NCBI GenBank assembly: GCA_033675265.1 | Contig: JAUJYZ010000724.1 | Coordinates: forward strand, 191,001-255,000 | DNA: 64,000 nucleotides | Direction of reading: 5' to 3' | DNA from: Actinostola sp. cb2023 | Taxonomy: Eukaryota > Cnidaria > Anthozoa > Actiniaria > Actinostolidae | In this document: positions 48,973-60,389 of the stretch, piece after piece | Layout of the letters: every line of letters begins with the position of its first letter | Numbering within the stretch: the stretch's first letter is position 1 | Program-made: the position numbers and the translations under genes | Notes under the pieces: generated by a model | Seen by the model: the letters and a program-made list of their open reading frames with translations, nothing else | Told to the model about the DNA's origin: nothing | Databases searched by the model: none

Positions 48973-49229
48973 TTAAGGGCCGGACACATGGTGCAACATT
49001 GCGCGCAACACGTATTGTTGCAGCGTGTGTCCACCTCTGCAACATGTTGCGCGCAATGTTGCAGAAGTAGAATCGAGTCCTAGTTCTGCAACATTGCGAG
49101 CAACAAATTACGTCGTATCAGTAGCGCGCTAGTCAATTGCGAGCAATCAGTTTCATGGGTGGACACACGCTGCAACAAAATTGCCAGCAATATTGCGCGC
49201 AATTTTGCACCGTGTGTCCGCACCTTTAA
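48973..49229. mobile_element. Foldback MITE with TTAA edges
   Basis: TTAAGGGCCGGACACATGGT pairs with CGTGTGTCCGCACCTTTAA; the interior is rich in TTGCGCGCAA motifs. TTAA at both edges fits a piggyBac-type target. Confidence 0.7.
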
Positions 49230-49556
49230 TGCACTCTACGTACGATCGAGTCAGAAAACCACTTATACAATATCAAAGATTATATTGTGCGTATTATTGC
49301 AGCATGTGTCCACCCTTTGATCGAATTCGGTTGCGGGCAAAACTGCCGAGCGAGGTCAAGTGCGATCCTACTTCTGAAATAATGCACGGGACAAAGTTAT
49401 AGGGAACACAAGTTGTAATCGCCATCACTGGTCCATAACGGTAGAGTGGTTTTCATGAACCCGTGAAATAAATATTAAACTAATACACATTAGTAGACAT
49501 TAATTACATTGTGTTCTTTTGTTGTCATTTGACTATTACACATTTAACAAATAGAA

Positions 49557-49705
49557 GAAGGCTTTCTATGTTCTATACAAAAATGATGCACGCCTGAGCT
49601 CTTGAAATGCTAGCAAGTGCACGAGCGATAGCGAGTGCATTCAGCTGCATTTCAAGAGCTCTGAAGTGCATCATTTTTGTATAGAACATAGAAAGCCATC
49701 TTCTA
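49557..49705. mobile_element. Palindromic element with GAGCG loop
   Basis: GAAGGCTTTCTATGTTCTAT and TGATGCAC pair with the right arm GTGCATCATTTTTGTATAG and AAAGCCATCTTC. The apex reads GTGCACGAGCGATAGCGAGT. Confidence 0.75.
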
Positions 49706-50033
49706 TTTATTTTATAATATAAAAAGTCGAAAATTATTTCACTGGAAAAGACCAACATTCTGAAGTTGTTGTATTTAAACTCGTTCGAGTTAATTAATAT
49801 TCAAAATGAGTTTATGTAAATTAGATAATGACATTCCAGCGTGCAGCGCGCGCACTTCAACTAAAATTTTATTCAAAAACACAACAAAATCCTCAAATTT
49901 CTTCCCATTTTGTTCACCATTCTTGATCAAAAATCCATAGTTTCGGTGTATCGCAATGTTTTCAACATCAAAGTCGAGGAATCGTTTGATTTTAAGATTG
50001 TTTTAGCTATTCAGTTTGAACCTAAAGGTGCGG

Positions 50034-50358
50034 TAATACGAGCAACAAAATCGTGCAACTTGTCGCGCAACATTGTTGCGTTGCAAGTTGCAGGGCAATG
50101 TTTCTCGTATTACCACCGTTCGCGCAACACATTTTCGTGTTGCAGGATGCAAAACTTTGTTGCGCAAAGTAGAAGCTCTTTCTCTACTTCATGCAACAAA
50201 GTTTTGCAACCAGCAACTCTGAAAATGTAATTTGTTGCGCGACAAGTTGCGCGAACGATGGTAATACGAGAAACATTGCTCTGCAACTTGCAACGCAACA
50301 ATCTGAACAAAGTTGCGCGACAAGTTGCACGATTTTGTTGCTCGTATTACCGCACCTT
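50034..50358. mobile_element. Complete GCAAC-rich palindromic MITE
   Basis: AAGGTGCGGTAATACGAGCA at the left and TGCTCGTATTACCGCACCTT at the right; arms of about 150 bases dense in GTTGC/GCAAC. The apparent small frames on both strands follow from the palindrome. Confidence 0.85.
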
Positions 50359-50661
50359 AAACTAAAGTTACTTTTGCTACAGCGATCGAGTCAGAAAACC
50401 ACTTATACAAAGACTAGATTGCGCGTAATATTGCAGCATGTGTCCACCCTTTGATCGAATTCGCGATCGGTTGCGGGCAAAATTGCCGAGCGAGGTCAAG
50501 TGCAATCCTACATTGTATTTCTGAAATAATGCACACAACAAAGTTATAGGGAACACAAGTTGTAATCGGCGTCAATCCATAAACCCGTGAAATAGATATT
50601 AAACTAACGTGTATTAGTAGACTCTAATTCCATTGTTTTCTGTTGTTGTTATTTGACTAAT

Positions 50662-50840
50662 TAAGGGTTAGAGACTGATGTGAGTGCTTTACCGGCAAAT
50701 AGACGCACGCGCTGGCTGTAGAATGAACGAGAATTCAAATACTGCTCGAGGCGTAGCCGAGTGCAGTATGAAGAATTTCGAGTTCATTCTACAGCCAGCA
50801 AGTGCGTCTATTTGCCGGTAAAGCACGAACTAGAAGTCTC
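50662..50840. mobile_element. Palindromic element with GAGGCGTAGCC loop
   Basis: GTGCTTTACCGGCAAATAGA and CTGGCTGTAGAATGAAC pair with the inverse on the right; the apex is CTGCTCGAGGCGTAGCCGAG. Confidence 0.8.
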
Positions 50841-51552
50841 TAACTCATTTATTATTCAAACTGAATACACTGCAGTTGTGAAATGTTCAAATATAATTTT
50901 ATTCACGGTAAATAAAGCAAAAATATAAGCTTAAGTTTAGCTAGATCTTCCGACGCTTCCGCTGGTTATCTCTACAACCATTCCAATTGCAACTATTCTA
51001 CAAAGAAAACACGAATAAAGCATTTATTTGTTTGTTTTTTTAAAAACAAAAAAAAAGTCATAACAAGGCAAGTTTCATTCATCATTTTTAAGGTTTGAGC
51101 TTTTTCACTCAACGAACAAGAACTGAACCGACGGCAAAAAGTGCTTGTTTTGAATAATAATTAGGTTCCTTTTTTACCTTTCATCACTGAAACTCCACAA
51201 CGAGTTTGACGAACAGTCGTTTTAGGCTGCGCATGCACCTGCTATTATTTCGTCTATTTCTTCTTTAGCTAGTTGATTAAACCTGTCTTTGTCAGGATCA
51301 ACAGCCGCCATGACACCGCTGCACCGTGCGTAAAACTGTGATAGACGGCACTAGTGCCGTTGTCATCAGATAACACATAATCACGTGATCGAGTTTAGCC
51401 AATCAGAAGCCACAATTTAGTACAGTGTATGAAGTTTGAATAATAATACACATTAACTAATAGTTTTTATTTCACGGGTTTAGAGTTGCAGTTTTCATAA
51501 ACTCATACACTCTAGTTTCGTTATTTAGCACTACGTATACTTTGCTCTAGTT

Positions 51553-52641
51553 CTTTTGTTTTCTATTGTGTTTATCTGACTATCACACTCAAATTATAGT
51601 ACACTTTGTTTCACGGTTTAATGAAAACCACTCTTAATTCTTTTGTTTTCTATTGTGTTTATCTGACTATCACACTCAAATTATAGTACACTTTGTTTCA
51701 CGGTTTAATGAAAACCACTCTAATTCTTTTGTTTTCTATTGTGTTTATCTGACTATCACACTCAAATTATAGTACACTTTGTTTCACGGTTTAATGAAAA
51801 CCACTCTAATTCTTTTGTTTTCTATTGTGTTTATCTGACTATCACACTCAAATTTTAGTACACTTTGTTTCACGGTTTAATGAAAACCACTCTAATTCTT
51901 TTGTTTTTCTATTGTGTTTATCTGACTATCACACTCAAATTATAGTACACTTTGTTTCACGGTTTAATGAAAACCACTCTAATTCTTTTGTTTTCTATTG
52001 TGTTTATCTGACTATCACACTCAAATTATAGTACACTTTGTTTCACGGTTTAATGAAAACCACTCTAATTCTTTTGTTTTCTATTGTGTTTATCTGACTA
52101 TCACACTCAAATTATAGTACACTTTGTTTCACGGTTTAATGAAAACCACTCTTAATTCTTTTGTTTTCTATTGTGTTTATCTGACTATCACACTCAAATT
52201 ATAGTACACTTTGTTTCACGGTTTAATGAAAACCTCTAATTCTTTTGTTTTCTATTGTGTTTATCTGACTATCACACTCAAATTATAGTACACTTTGTTT
52301 CACGGTTTAATGAAAACCACTCTAATTCTTTTGTTTTCTATTGTGTTTATCTGACTATCACACTCAAATTATAGTACACTTTGTTTCACGGTTTAATGAA
52401 AACCACTCTTAAATTGTGTTTATCTGACTATCACACTCAAATTATAGTACACTTTGTTTCACGGTTTAATGAAAACCACTCTAATTCTTTTGTTTTCTAT
52501 TGTGTTTATCTGACTATCACACTCAAATTATAGTACACTTTGTTTCACGGTTTAATGAAAACCACTCTAATTCTTTTGTTTTCTATTGTGTTTATCTGAC
52601 TATCACACTCAAATTATAGTACACTTTGTTTCACGGTTTAA
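51553..52641. repeat. 86-bp tandem array derived from a MITE arm (about 13 units)
   Basis: Units read CTAATTCTTTTGTTTTCTAT, then TGTGTTTATCTGACTATCAC, then ACACTTTGTTTCACGG and TTTAATGAAAACCACT. The reverse complement is the arm and core of the AGAGTGGTTTTC MITE at 31638-31783. Units are almost identical, with one truncated unit near 52410. The last unit is split by the MITE 52642-53205 and finishes at about 53240. Confidence 0.95.
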
Positions 52642-53205
52642 AGGGGGACTCTGATGAAAATTGTTCGAAATTTAATTTAGCTGAAACTTCATTGAATAAT
52701 TCTTCAAGGGTCTAATAATCACTAGTTAAAATCTTTTTTCGATATTCCAGAGGGAAGTACTATGTTAATTTTTATGAATCTTTAGAGGTGTCAGTGACGT
52801 CATCTACTCAACCAAACATTCAGCTCCATACATTTCTTTGTATTTTGTGAGTCAAAATATCTCAATGTTTTGTTCAGATAACAGCTCTGCATTGAAGAAA
52901 ACTGGTCAGACAATCAATCCTACGCACAAATAATGTAAGAAAACTACTTCACCCAAACTTTTAGCTTCATAGAAATAAAATCATTTAAGAAACTAATCAC
53001 AAAGAAATGTATGGAGCGAAGCCGTGTTGATTGTTAGGGTTGAGTAGATGACGTCACTGACACTTCAAAAGATTCATAAAAATGTAATACTTCCCTTACG
53101 AATTTTGAGAAAACACTTTAACCAGTAATTGTATGGCTCTTTGAGATTATTTCAGTGAAGTTTCAGCTAAATTAAATTGCGAACGATTTTCATCAGAATC
53201 CCCCT
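52642..53205. mobile_element. 564-bp TTAA-targeted foldback MITE inside the array
   Basis: Ends AGGGGGACTCTGATGAAAAT and ATTTTCATCAGAATCCCCCT are flanked by TTAA (52638-52641 and 53206-53209). The neighbouring array units keep the empty site CACGG-TTTAATG-AAAACC. Arms of about 250 bases include TCAGTGACGTCATCTACTCA. Confidence 0.9.
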
Positions 53206-53736
53206 TTAATGAAAACCACTGTATGAAAACCACTCTAACATTGGGAGCAACACCTGTACGTACTGTAAGTACTTAATAATTTTACGTTATGGTATCAGTT
53301 TACTGATTATCACGGACCGCACTTGCCCCAAGCTTTAAGGAATTACAATTTGTATGTGCATCATTTTAGCACTAATGTATCATTGGCTACACATACCTCA
53401 GTCAAAATAACAACAACAATATAGCAACAACAACAACAACAACACAAAGTGTCACTTCCCATAGTGTCCCCAATTAGTAGGCTACTTTGTGGTCAGTTAG
53501 AAGTCTGACTGTCGTAAATACAATATTCTCCTAGTTCTCCAATATTGCTCGCATGCAGCAAATTGCAGAGGTGGGCACACGCTGAAATCGTGCGAGTGAC
53601 ACTAATCTGCCTAGATAAGCTATAATGCTATTCGCAGGTTATTTGAATTTTCCCACGCAATAACTGATTAATTGAAAATAAACTGGTTGATTTGATTGAC
53701 TATTGAGTAACGTTTCACCGTAGGCCTGCACCTTAA

Positions 53737-54191
53737 AGTGCCCCTAATAAATAATGCAATATTTTGTGAATCAGTTCTTCCTTATGTGTATATTGATGGT
53801 TTAATATTTCTAAATTTGAGCCTTGCGTTTCAGAGTTATAGAGGTTTGAAACCTCAATATAAAAAATTTGATGACGTCTACCCAGGCTTTTGCCATAACT
53901 TATTTAGACTTGTTCAAGAAGAAATTATTTTTTTAAATGGGGAAAAAGTTATAAAATAATTCATAAAGACTGTGGAAATATTATGTATGTTTTCAAATGT
54001 CAATAATTAGCACAAGGGCGTTTTTGTATAATATACGAAGCCTGGGTAGACGTCATCAAATTTGCATATTGAGATTTCAATCCTCTATAACTCATAAACG
54101 CAAGGTTCAAATTTAGAAATATTAAACCATCATATTATACACATCAGGAAGAACTGATTCACAAAATATTGTATTATTTATTAGGGGCACT
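53737..54191. mobile_element. 455-bp TTAA-targeted foldback MITE
   Basis: Ends AGTGCCCCTAATAAATAAT and ATTATTTATTAGGGGCACT are flanked by TTAA on both sides (53733-53736, 54192-54195). Arms of more than 150 bases include GATGACGTCTACCCAGGC. The 73-residue frame at 53738-53959 is inside the left arm and is not a gene. Confidence 0.88.
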
Positions 54192-54220
54192 TTAACAACA
54201 CTGAACAGCAGTAGCAACAA

Positions 54221-54640
54221 TTAGCCATTACCAAAACGAGCAGGGGACTGGTACCAAGTCCGTAAAACTAATTCAATAAGAAACTAACAAAAGTGGGCAT
54301 CATTTTCTAAGAGAGCAGATCAAACTTAGCTAGTCTACAAAGTTTGGTGAACTTCGGCTTAATATTGACGATGCTAGAGGGCATCAAAGATGTCTATTTT
54401 CCCATACAAACTCTGTAAATTTTTGACGTTGTCCAGCCAAACCATACATTCACTGTAAAATTTTGGCTGGACAACACAATTTCAAAAGTTTATAATTCCG
54501 ACAGAATTCGCTCAAATCACATCACACTTTGCACAGATACTAATTTCAACATGCTGTTTCATGTCATAAACTTAATTTCGTAATTGCATTAATTCTAATA
54601 AACTCGTTCCCAGTCCCCTGCTCGTTTAGGTAATGGCTAA
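54221..54640. mobile_element. 420-bp foldback MITE
   Basis: TTAGCCATTACCAAAACGAG then CAGGGGACTGG pairs with CCAGTCCCCTGCTCGTTTAG and GTAATGGCTAA. Flanks contain AACAA on both sides, a possible short duplication. Confidence 0.8.
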
Positions 54641-55172
54641 TTAACAACAATAGCAAAGAAACCTTCAACCAAATAATACAAAAATACGATACAAAAATAC
54701 GCGCGTACGATGAAAAACTGAACAAACTAAATTACCATAGAAATAAGAACAAAACAAAACAAACAGTATTGACCACGTCAGTATATCCGAGACGAAATTA
54801 AGACACAACTAGTAAGTTTGGAATGGACTCTAGACAGAAAGAAAAAAGCGGCATCCAGAAAGTCTAGCTAGCTGCTACCACAGCTAGTAGCACCTTTCTT
54901 CTCGAGTGGTTACGTAGTATTGATGCAAACGGCGAGAAGACAGACAGACAGACACAGACAGACAGACGGACAGACAAAGATCCACAAAACAATATCGCTG
55001 TCGACAGGGCAGAAAAATACATAAGAAATGCGTGTGGAATTGAAAGGGACTGATTTAGAAAAAAATCAGATCAGTCGCGTCATCCTGGGTTCTAGAGCTT
55101 AGTTTCCCCTCGCGACATCCCGTCCAAGATCATGGAAGCGAGGATAAGGTCAAGTACGTCATACTAGAAGCT

Positions 55173-57352
55173 CTACGCCACGCATCCAGCGATAGTGCCA
55201 AATGGATGGCCAAACTTTTCACTAAGAAGAAGATTCAGAAGCATGACCACATCAGCCTTAAAGCTTTCTAGGTTGCTATGGTTACCAATCCCTCCTTCTT
55301 CAATCGGGTGTAGTGCTTCCCCCTGATTATCAATGATATCATCACCATTGTGGAATAAATTTATGACATTGTTTCTTCTTTCAGGGGGGGCATCAATGTG
55401 ATGTAGTTCTTCTATGTTATGATCTTGAAGGTCTTCGGGACTTGACCCCAAGCATTCAATTCCATCATCACTTTCATCATGACTGTCATCATCATCATCT
55501 CCATCATATTCATTGTTCCATTCTGATGGCTGCATTTCAAATGCTTCAAACATATTATCTAGTGATTGTGTATGGTTGAATGTTTCTTGTGAATTGGTGC
55601 CTGAATGTCGTTGCGAAGCCTTGAGTTCACTCATAAGCTCTTCAGTAAGACATACTGATATCTCAAACCATCCTGCAATAATAAATAAATATAATTGGGC
55701 TACCTGTGGAGTATGCCACACAGGTAGCCCAAAAGGTGAAGGGTAAAAAAAGTTGAACATAAAATCACAATAAATACAACACGAATTGGACTACCTGTGG
55801 TTGTTTACCACAGGAAGCCCAAACAGTGATAGTTGACACATAATTTTATTAATTGAAAATTAAAGTTAAAATATTTGAATGAGTTAATATCTAAATTACC
55901 ATTCATATCCTTCAGGCATAGAAAGGCCCCTGTACCATTGTGAACTAAGGTGACAGACCAAAGTGTAGATTCTCCCAAATTGATATAATTATGATTAACC
56001 ATGTCGAACAGGCAGATGAGTCGGTAAAGGGCAAGACAGCTAGGGATAGGCTCGGGATTCAAGCCATGGAATGCTGAGTTGTCCAAGATGTGTTTTGACA
56101 TGCTGTCTGTCAAGGTCACTAGGTCATTTCCAGGCCCCTGCGTGTCCTGATAGGAGTAAAAGTACCAATTTTCCTCAACTGTATCAAATGAGAGGTACAA
56201 CTGAGGCTTGGTGAGTAACTGGCCAAAGAACCATGATTCTGCGACACTTATTTGTATAGTGTGTTGCTCCTCAATGTCCCAGTGACTGACACTTATAAAG
56301 AACTCACAGTTTGTGAAGTAGCCACTGTCGTCGTAGACCAACTCAGATTCATCGTCACTGTCCGTCCCACTAGGTGCCCACAACCAACTGACTCTACTGT
56401 CCGAGAGTCTGTCTAGTGTGTCATTGGAGTCAGCTAGGGATCTTGGTGTGTTTGACATTATAGATGATACTGATGTTTGACGGCTTATACCCGAGGGTGG
56501 TGACAGCGGAGATGCTTGCCGAAAGACATTTCTGGGTAGACCTAGTGGGTGCATAATGAATTGTGGGTGGGACAGTAGATCCATAAGTTCTAGACAGTCA
56601 TCCGTGTAAGTCCCAGGGGCCGGTTTTCCTTTGAGAAACGTACACGACATAGCAGCCTTCCAGTCACACACTTCAAAGAGGTGCCCAGTTTCCTTATGCT
56701 TCAAATGATAACGCCAAATTCGGTAGAATGTAAGTCCTTGCTCGTCCGAACTGATTGAGCGAAATAGCGACAGCCAACGGTACAATAATAGACAGCTAGG
56801 CATTACTTGGTAAGGTCGAATAAACCTTGATTTCCTCTGCAACTTCAATGCAAGTTTATAACCCATCAAATCTTCGATGTACTCTTGTCTTTTATCAATG
56901 AATTTCCAAATGAAGTCGTGGGTGTCATAATAAAAATCAAAGTTACAATTGAAAAGAGGGAAACTTCCGTTATCTTCCGCTTCAAACGGTTCGACTAAAG
57001 CCCACTTGACCACAACTCTCGCCATGTGTACCAACATGGCTGAACGGAGCTCGTCAACCTCCAGTTCATCTTCGCCAACACGACAAGAAATAAAGTACCG
57101 TTGATCGTCGGGAGAGAATTTCCCTCTGAAGTGCAAATCCTGATAGACTTTATTCCAGTCGGTACAAGTGACTGGGACGTTCTGGTACAAGAAATGCTGC
57201 GAAGACCATCGTTGAAGAACTAATCTTCGCCATAATCGAGGTGTTTTGCAAACAGTCGACCATTGCTTACAAACAGAAGAAACTTTGGTTAGTAAAACAG
57301 CGTCCAAATAGTCAAAAATATGCACCAAGATCTCGTTAAGAAAGACGACCAT
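55173..57352 (-). CDS. F-box protein with duplicated C-terminal domain (two exons)
   Basis: Exon 1 is 57352-55900 and exon 2 is 55672-55173; a GTAATT donor and TTATTGCAG acceptor join them in phase 1, giving 650 residues. Residues 2-46 form an F-box (LNEILVHIFDYLDAVLLTKV, then CKQWSTVC), which docks to SKP1 in SCF ubiquitin ligases. Residues about 87-272 and about 349-650 look like two copies of one unnamed domain: MPSCLLLYRWLSLF and IWRYHLKHKETGHLFEV in the first answer IPSCLALYRLICLF and LWSVTLVHNGTGAFLCL in the second. A Ser-rich linker (277-345) separates them, and exon 2 adds an Asp-rich stretch (DGDDDDDSHDESDD). Without exon 2, repeat 2 would be cut short. The substrate and the FBXO subtype are not known. 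Divergent from MFSD5. Confidence 0.82.
55673..55899 (-). other. Intron of the F-box gene with two hairpins
   Basis: Two inverted repeats: TTGGGCTACCTGTG/CACAGGTAGCCCAA (55695-55732) and CTACCTGTGG/CCACAGGAAG (about 55790-55820). The 14-base motif also occurs at 16019, 33502 and 63934. Confidence 0.7.
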
Positions 57353-58823
57353 GATGATTAAAGATGGTAGCTAGGATTATCTTTCCGTCGCAACGAATAA
57401 GTTGTGGCGTATGTTTGTTTTCATTCAACCGGAAATGAAATTGGATGCCGTACCGGAAAAGAACTATGGGATACCCGATCAAATTACTTCCGGTGGGAAG
57501 GAAGCTATTGTATAAAATGTTTTTTAAATAAATTTTGTCTTAAGAAAACTATCAACATCACTAAATCTGTAGCTCTAAATCTCGTAGGAATCGCTTCATG
57601 AAAATTTCGTATCGATTTTCAGACGATTTTCTTTTGTACAAAATTTCTCGTCAGGAAGAACAAAATATCCCTTCCCCCACCCCCCTGCGCAATTTATATT
57701 TTTGACAAACAACTCGAACTGCATTGTGTCTGAAAGTCGATCAGCAAATGGTCTTCAAACAGTTCAAAGGCCAAAGGTATTTATGACTCATGTCGCTCAA
57801 TACAATCATCATTTATCATTCCAAGCTACTAAAAGGTTAAATTCAGCTGACGTGGCGAAAGAAATGTTAATTCTAGGCTTTATTCAAGGGCTCTTCGTTG
57901 TCTGGTCGCCATTTTGTTTTTCTGGACGAATCGTGTTGTTAAACGTGGCAAAGCGTTTGGGTGATCAATGACTGTTGCACAGGTGGTGTTGCCGCCATCG
58001 AATAGCGTCTTTCAATTATTTAGAGATCAGATATGGTGCATAGGCTAATTGTCTCTGACAAACTGCAAAGCTAAAGAATACTACATTGTACCAAGAGGTA
58101 CATGTACATTGCAGCTTCAAGTTCAGGTTTGTAATCGACCTGCTTATAATGACAGTCGTTCTAGATTATTTTTTTGAAGAATTTATCTTTTGTTCTTATT
58201 CGTGTGGAAACCTGAATAGACTATGGTTTCCCGATCTTCTTGAATTTTGATCAAAATCGACTGGTTATCTTAGATTCATTCCCCTGGGATTTGCAGCCAT
58301 CATAAAGGTCGATAGTACTCTAGATCTTCCAATCTTCCCACATTAGTCAATAGAATATAAACACGCCATAAACACTCTGAGTCTGAACAGTGCATCTCAG
58401 CAACTTAAAATAGTGTGAAATATTATAAGTTCCTATTATTTTGTTTCAAAATCATTTACACGACCTTTATATAAGTTACATGCACAAATTACCATACATA
58501 AGTCTACATGTGAATCTATTATTTTAGTTCAGACTGTGTTAAGTAACCATGAGCAGTGTTCCCTAGTTGTTGGCATAACTGGTTTCATGCGTTTACTGTA
58601 TTTTATTATATGCAGTGAAGCCAACCGCAACTTTGCACCATTGTTTGTGGTCACTGGCATGAACTGTCAGAACTGTACTAAAGATGGTCAGTCTATTTGA
58701 AAGTTATTATAAGGATCCTACATGTACAGAAAAAAAACAACACCCAAGCAAGCTAATAAAGAAAGCAAGAAAATGAAATGACATTGATTGTTTATGTACA
58801 TGTACTGTATATATATATATACA
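57353..58823. promoter_or_regulatory. Shared upstream region of F-box gene and MFSD5
   Basis: About 3 kb separates the two divergent start codons. The part next to the F-box ATG is probably its promoter. MFSD5 likely has a non-coding first exon here, because a splice acceptor lies just before its start, but that exon was not located. A TGTACATGTACTGTA-type motif and (TA)n lie near 58795-58820. Confidence 0.4.
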
Positions 58824-59114
58824 TACACCTATTCCAAAAATCGTTGTCCCCACCGAAAGCAACAAGCAAGAAGCTCATGACCGCAAAGGGCATTGGGACT
58901 TTGTCCTTATTCATTTATCATCCGTATATATTTTAACAACATGCATTTTCAAATGGCCGAATAGTTCCAAATGACTGCTATTCAACACTTGTAGGGATAA
59001 CTTCTCAAGTACCACGGATAAATTAATTAATTAGGAGATTCCCAAAGTCCTTTGCGGTCGTCAGCTTCTTGCTTGTTGCTTTCGGCCCAGACAACGATAT
59101 TTGGAATAGGTGTA
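58824..59114. mobile_element. Foldback MITE upstream of MFSD5
   Basis: TACACCTATTCCAAAAATCG pairs with ATATTTGGAATAGGTGTA, and inner arms include AAGCAACAAGCAAGAAGCT with its inverse. Confidence 0.8.
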
Positions 59115-59393
59115 TCTAGACCGAATGCAATAATGGCAGAATCAGTAAATATCATTTATTGTGTAGTTAGTAATATAGTACATCGATCGTTTCAAAGAGT
59201 ATAATAACAAAAACAAACCTACTAAATTTTAGAGCGATTCTACAAAAACGTAAAAAGTTATAGGGAATTGAAATCACAAAGATTTGTATGGGAAATTGAG
59301 TTTTGGACTGACTAGCCTCGTTTCCATGCAATTGCTAGAATTCAACTTTATGGTTATAACTTTACGGTGGTTTCATTTAAATTGATGGGTACT

Positions 59394-59730
59394 CCCTTTG
59401 TCCATTTGTCCAAGTGGTAGGGGTGATCGGCGGTCGGTTTTGAAAACGACCCCAAAAGGTACGCATAAATTAAGAGCTCTTGAAGCCATGTTGATTTCAA
59501 CCCCTAAAAGGTACGACATATATGACCATATATAGCGAAAAAGTGATTGTGCTGATATCGTTTAATCAGTGACTGGACAATATCTTTCTTCTGTTCTTTC
59601 AATTGACCCTAAAAGGTACGGACGGACTCATGTTACGTAACTGACTTTTGTGTCGGAACCCTAAAAGGTACACAGGAAATATTTTTATATAAAAGGACCG
59701 CCGATCACCCCTACCTCTTGGACAAAGGGA
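59394..59730. mobile_element. Foldback element with internal CCCTAAAAGGTACG repeats
   Basis: CCCTTTGTCC with TAGGGGTGATCGGCGGTC at the left pairs with GGACCGCCGATCACCCCTA and GACAAAGGGA at the right. Inside, CCC(T/C)AAAAGGTACG occurs four to five times. A (C)27 run follows at 59734-59760. Confidence 0.75.
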
Positions 59731-59970
59731 GGACCCCCCCCCCCCCCCCCCCCCCCCCCCTCCCCGGGTATTTTGGTTGTACATATTAAATTGTTTAATG
59801 CGCTCAATTTTACTGACCTGTGTTAATTAGCATATGCCTCTACTTGCACTAGCTTGTATATTATTCACTCCGAGAGCTTGTGGAATGTCTAGGAATTGAA
59901 CCACTGTACTTCTGAAGGCAAAGCCAAAACTGTTGGGCAATTTATCTGTCTGTCGAAGCATCCAGCCATT

Positions 59971-60214
59971 TATAGGGGTGTCGAATGGTCCCCGCAAAAT
60001 GTAGTCTCCTTTGCAGCCGTTCTTAGTGTCAGAAGGAGACTACGCAAAAAGTCACAGTCGCGCAAAATTTCAGTCAAATTTCGCGGCTCTTGAAGTCTCG
60101 CAAAATGCTGTCTCAGAGTCTTGAATTTTTAAAACAAAGGAAATTGGTGAAAAAGCATCTCAGGCTCGTCTCGGAGTCGCGCAAAGTCTCGCTTTGACCA
60201 TTCGACACCCCTAT
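59971..60214. mobile_element. Foldback element before MFSD5
   Basis: TATAGGGGTGTCGAATGGTC pairs with GACCATTCGACACCCCTAT; the inside has repeated TCGCAAAATTTCAG-like and GCAAAGTCTC motifs. Confidence 0.75.
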
Positions 60215-60315
60215 TTATTTATAAATACATAAAAATATTATGTAGCAGATGTCTCCTACCATTTATTGATCCATCATCTTTGGAAACGTTTTGATATAAT
60301 TATGTTTTCTTTCAG

Positions 60316-60389
60316 GATCAAAGAAGGATGTCTTGTACTAACATTAAGTTGATACTCTAAACAAAGTCAAGCATCAGACCAACTAAACA
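60316..60389 (+). other. 5' UTR segment of MFSD5 after a splice acceptor
   Basis: The sequence TATGTTTTCTTTCAG|GATCAA shows a polypyrimidine tract and AG just before this segment; no ATG lies between it and the start codon apart from an out-of-frame one near 60329. The upstream exon is not identified. Confidence 0.55.

Noticed and set aside
47829..50454. Small frames in the GCAAC-rich stretches
   Set aside because: They are translations of palindromic MITE arms on both strands.
51825..52031. 68-residue frame with an internal repeat
   Set aside because: It spans two units of the 86-bp array.
53738..53959. 73-residue frame as a small gene
   Set aside because: It is the left arm of a TTAA-flanked foldback MITE and is repeated inverted on the right.
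57702..57971. 89-residue frame upstream of MFSD5 as a gene
   Set aside because: No motif or splice support; it may overlap an unlocated non-coding first exon of MFSD5 but cannot be called coding.
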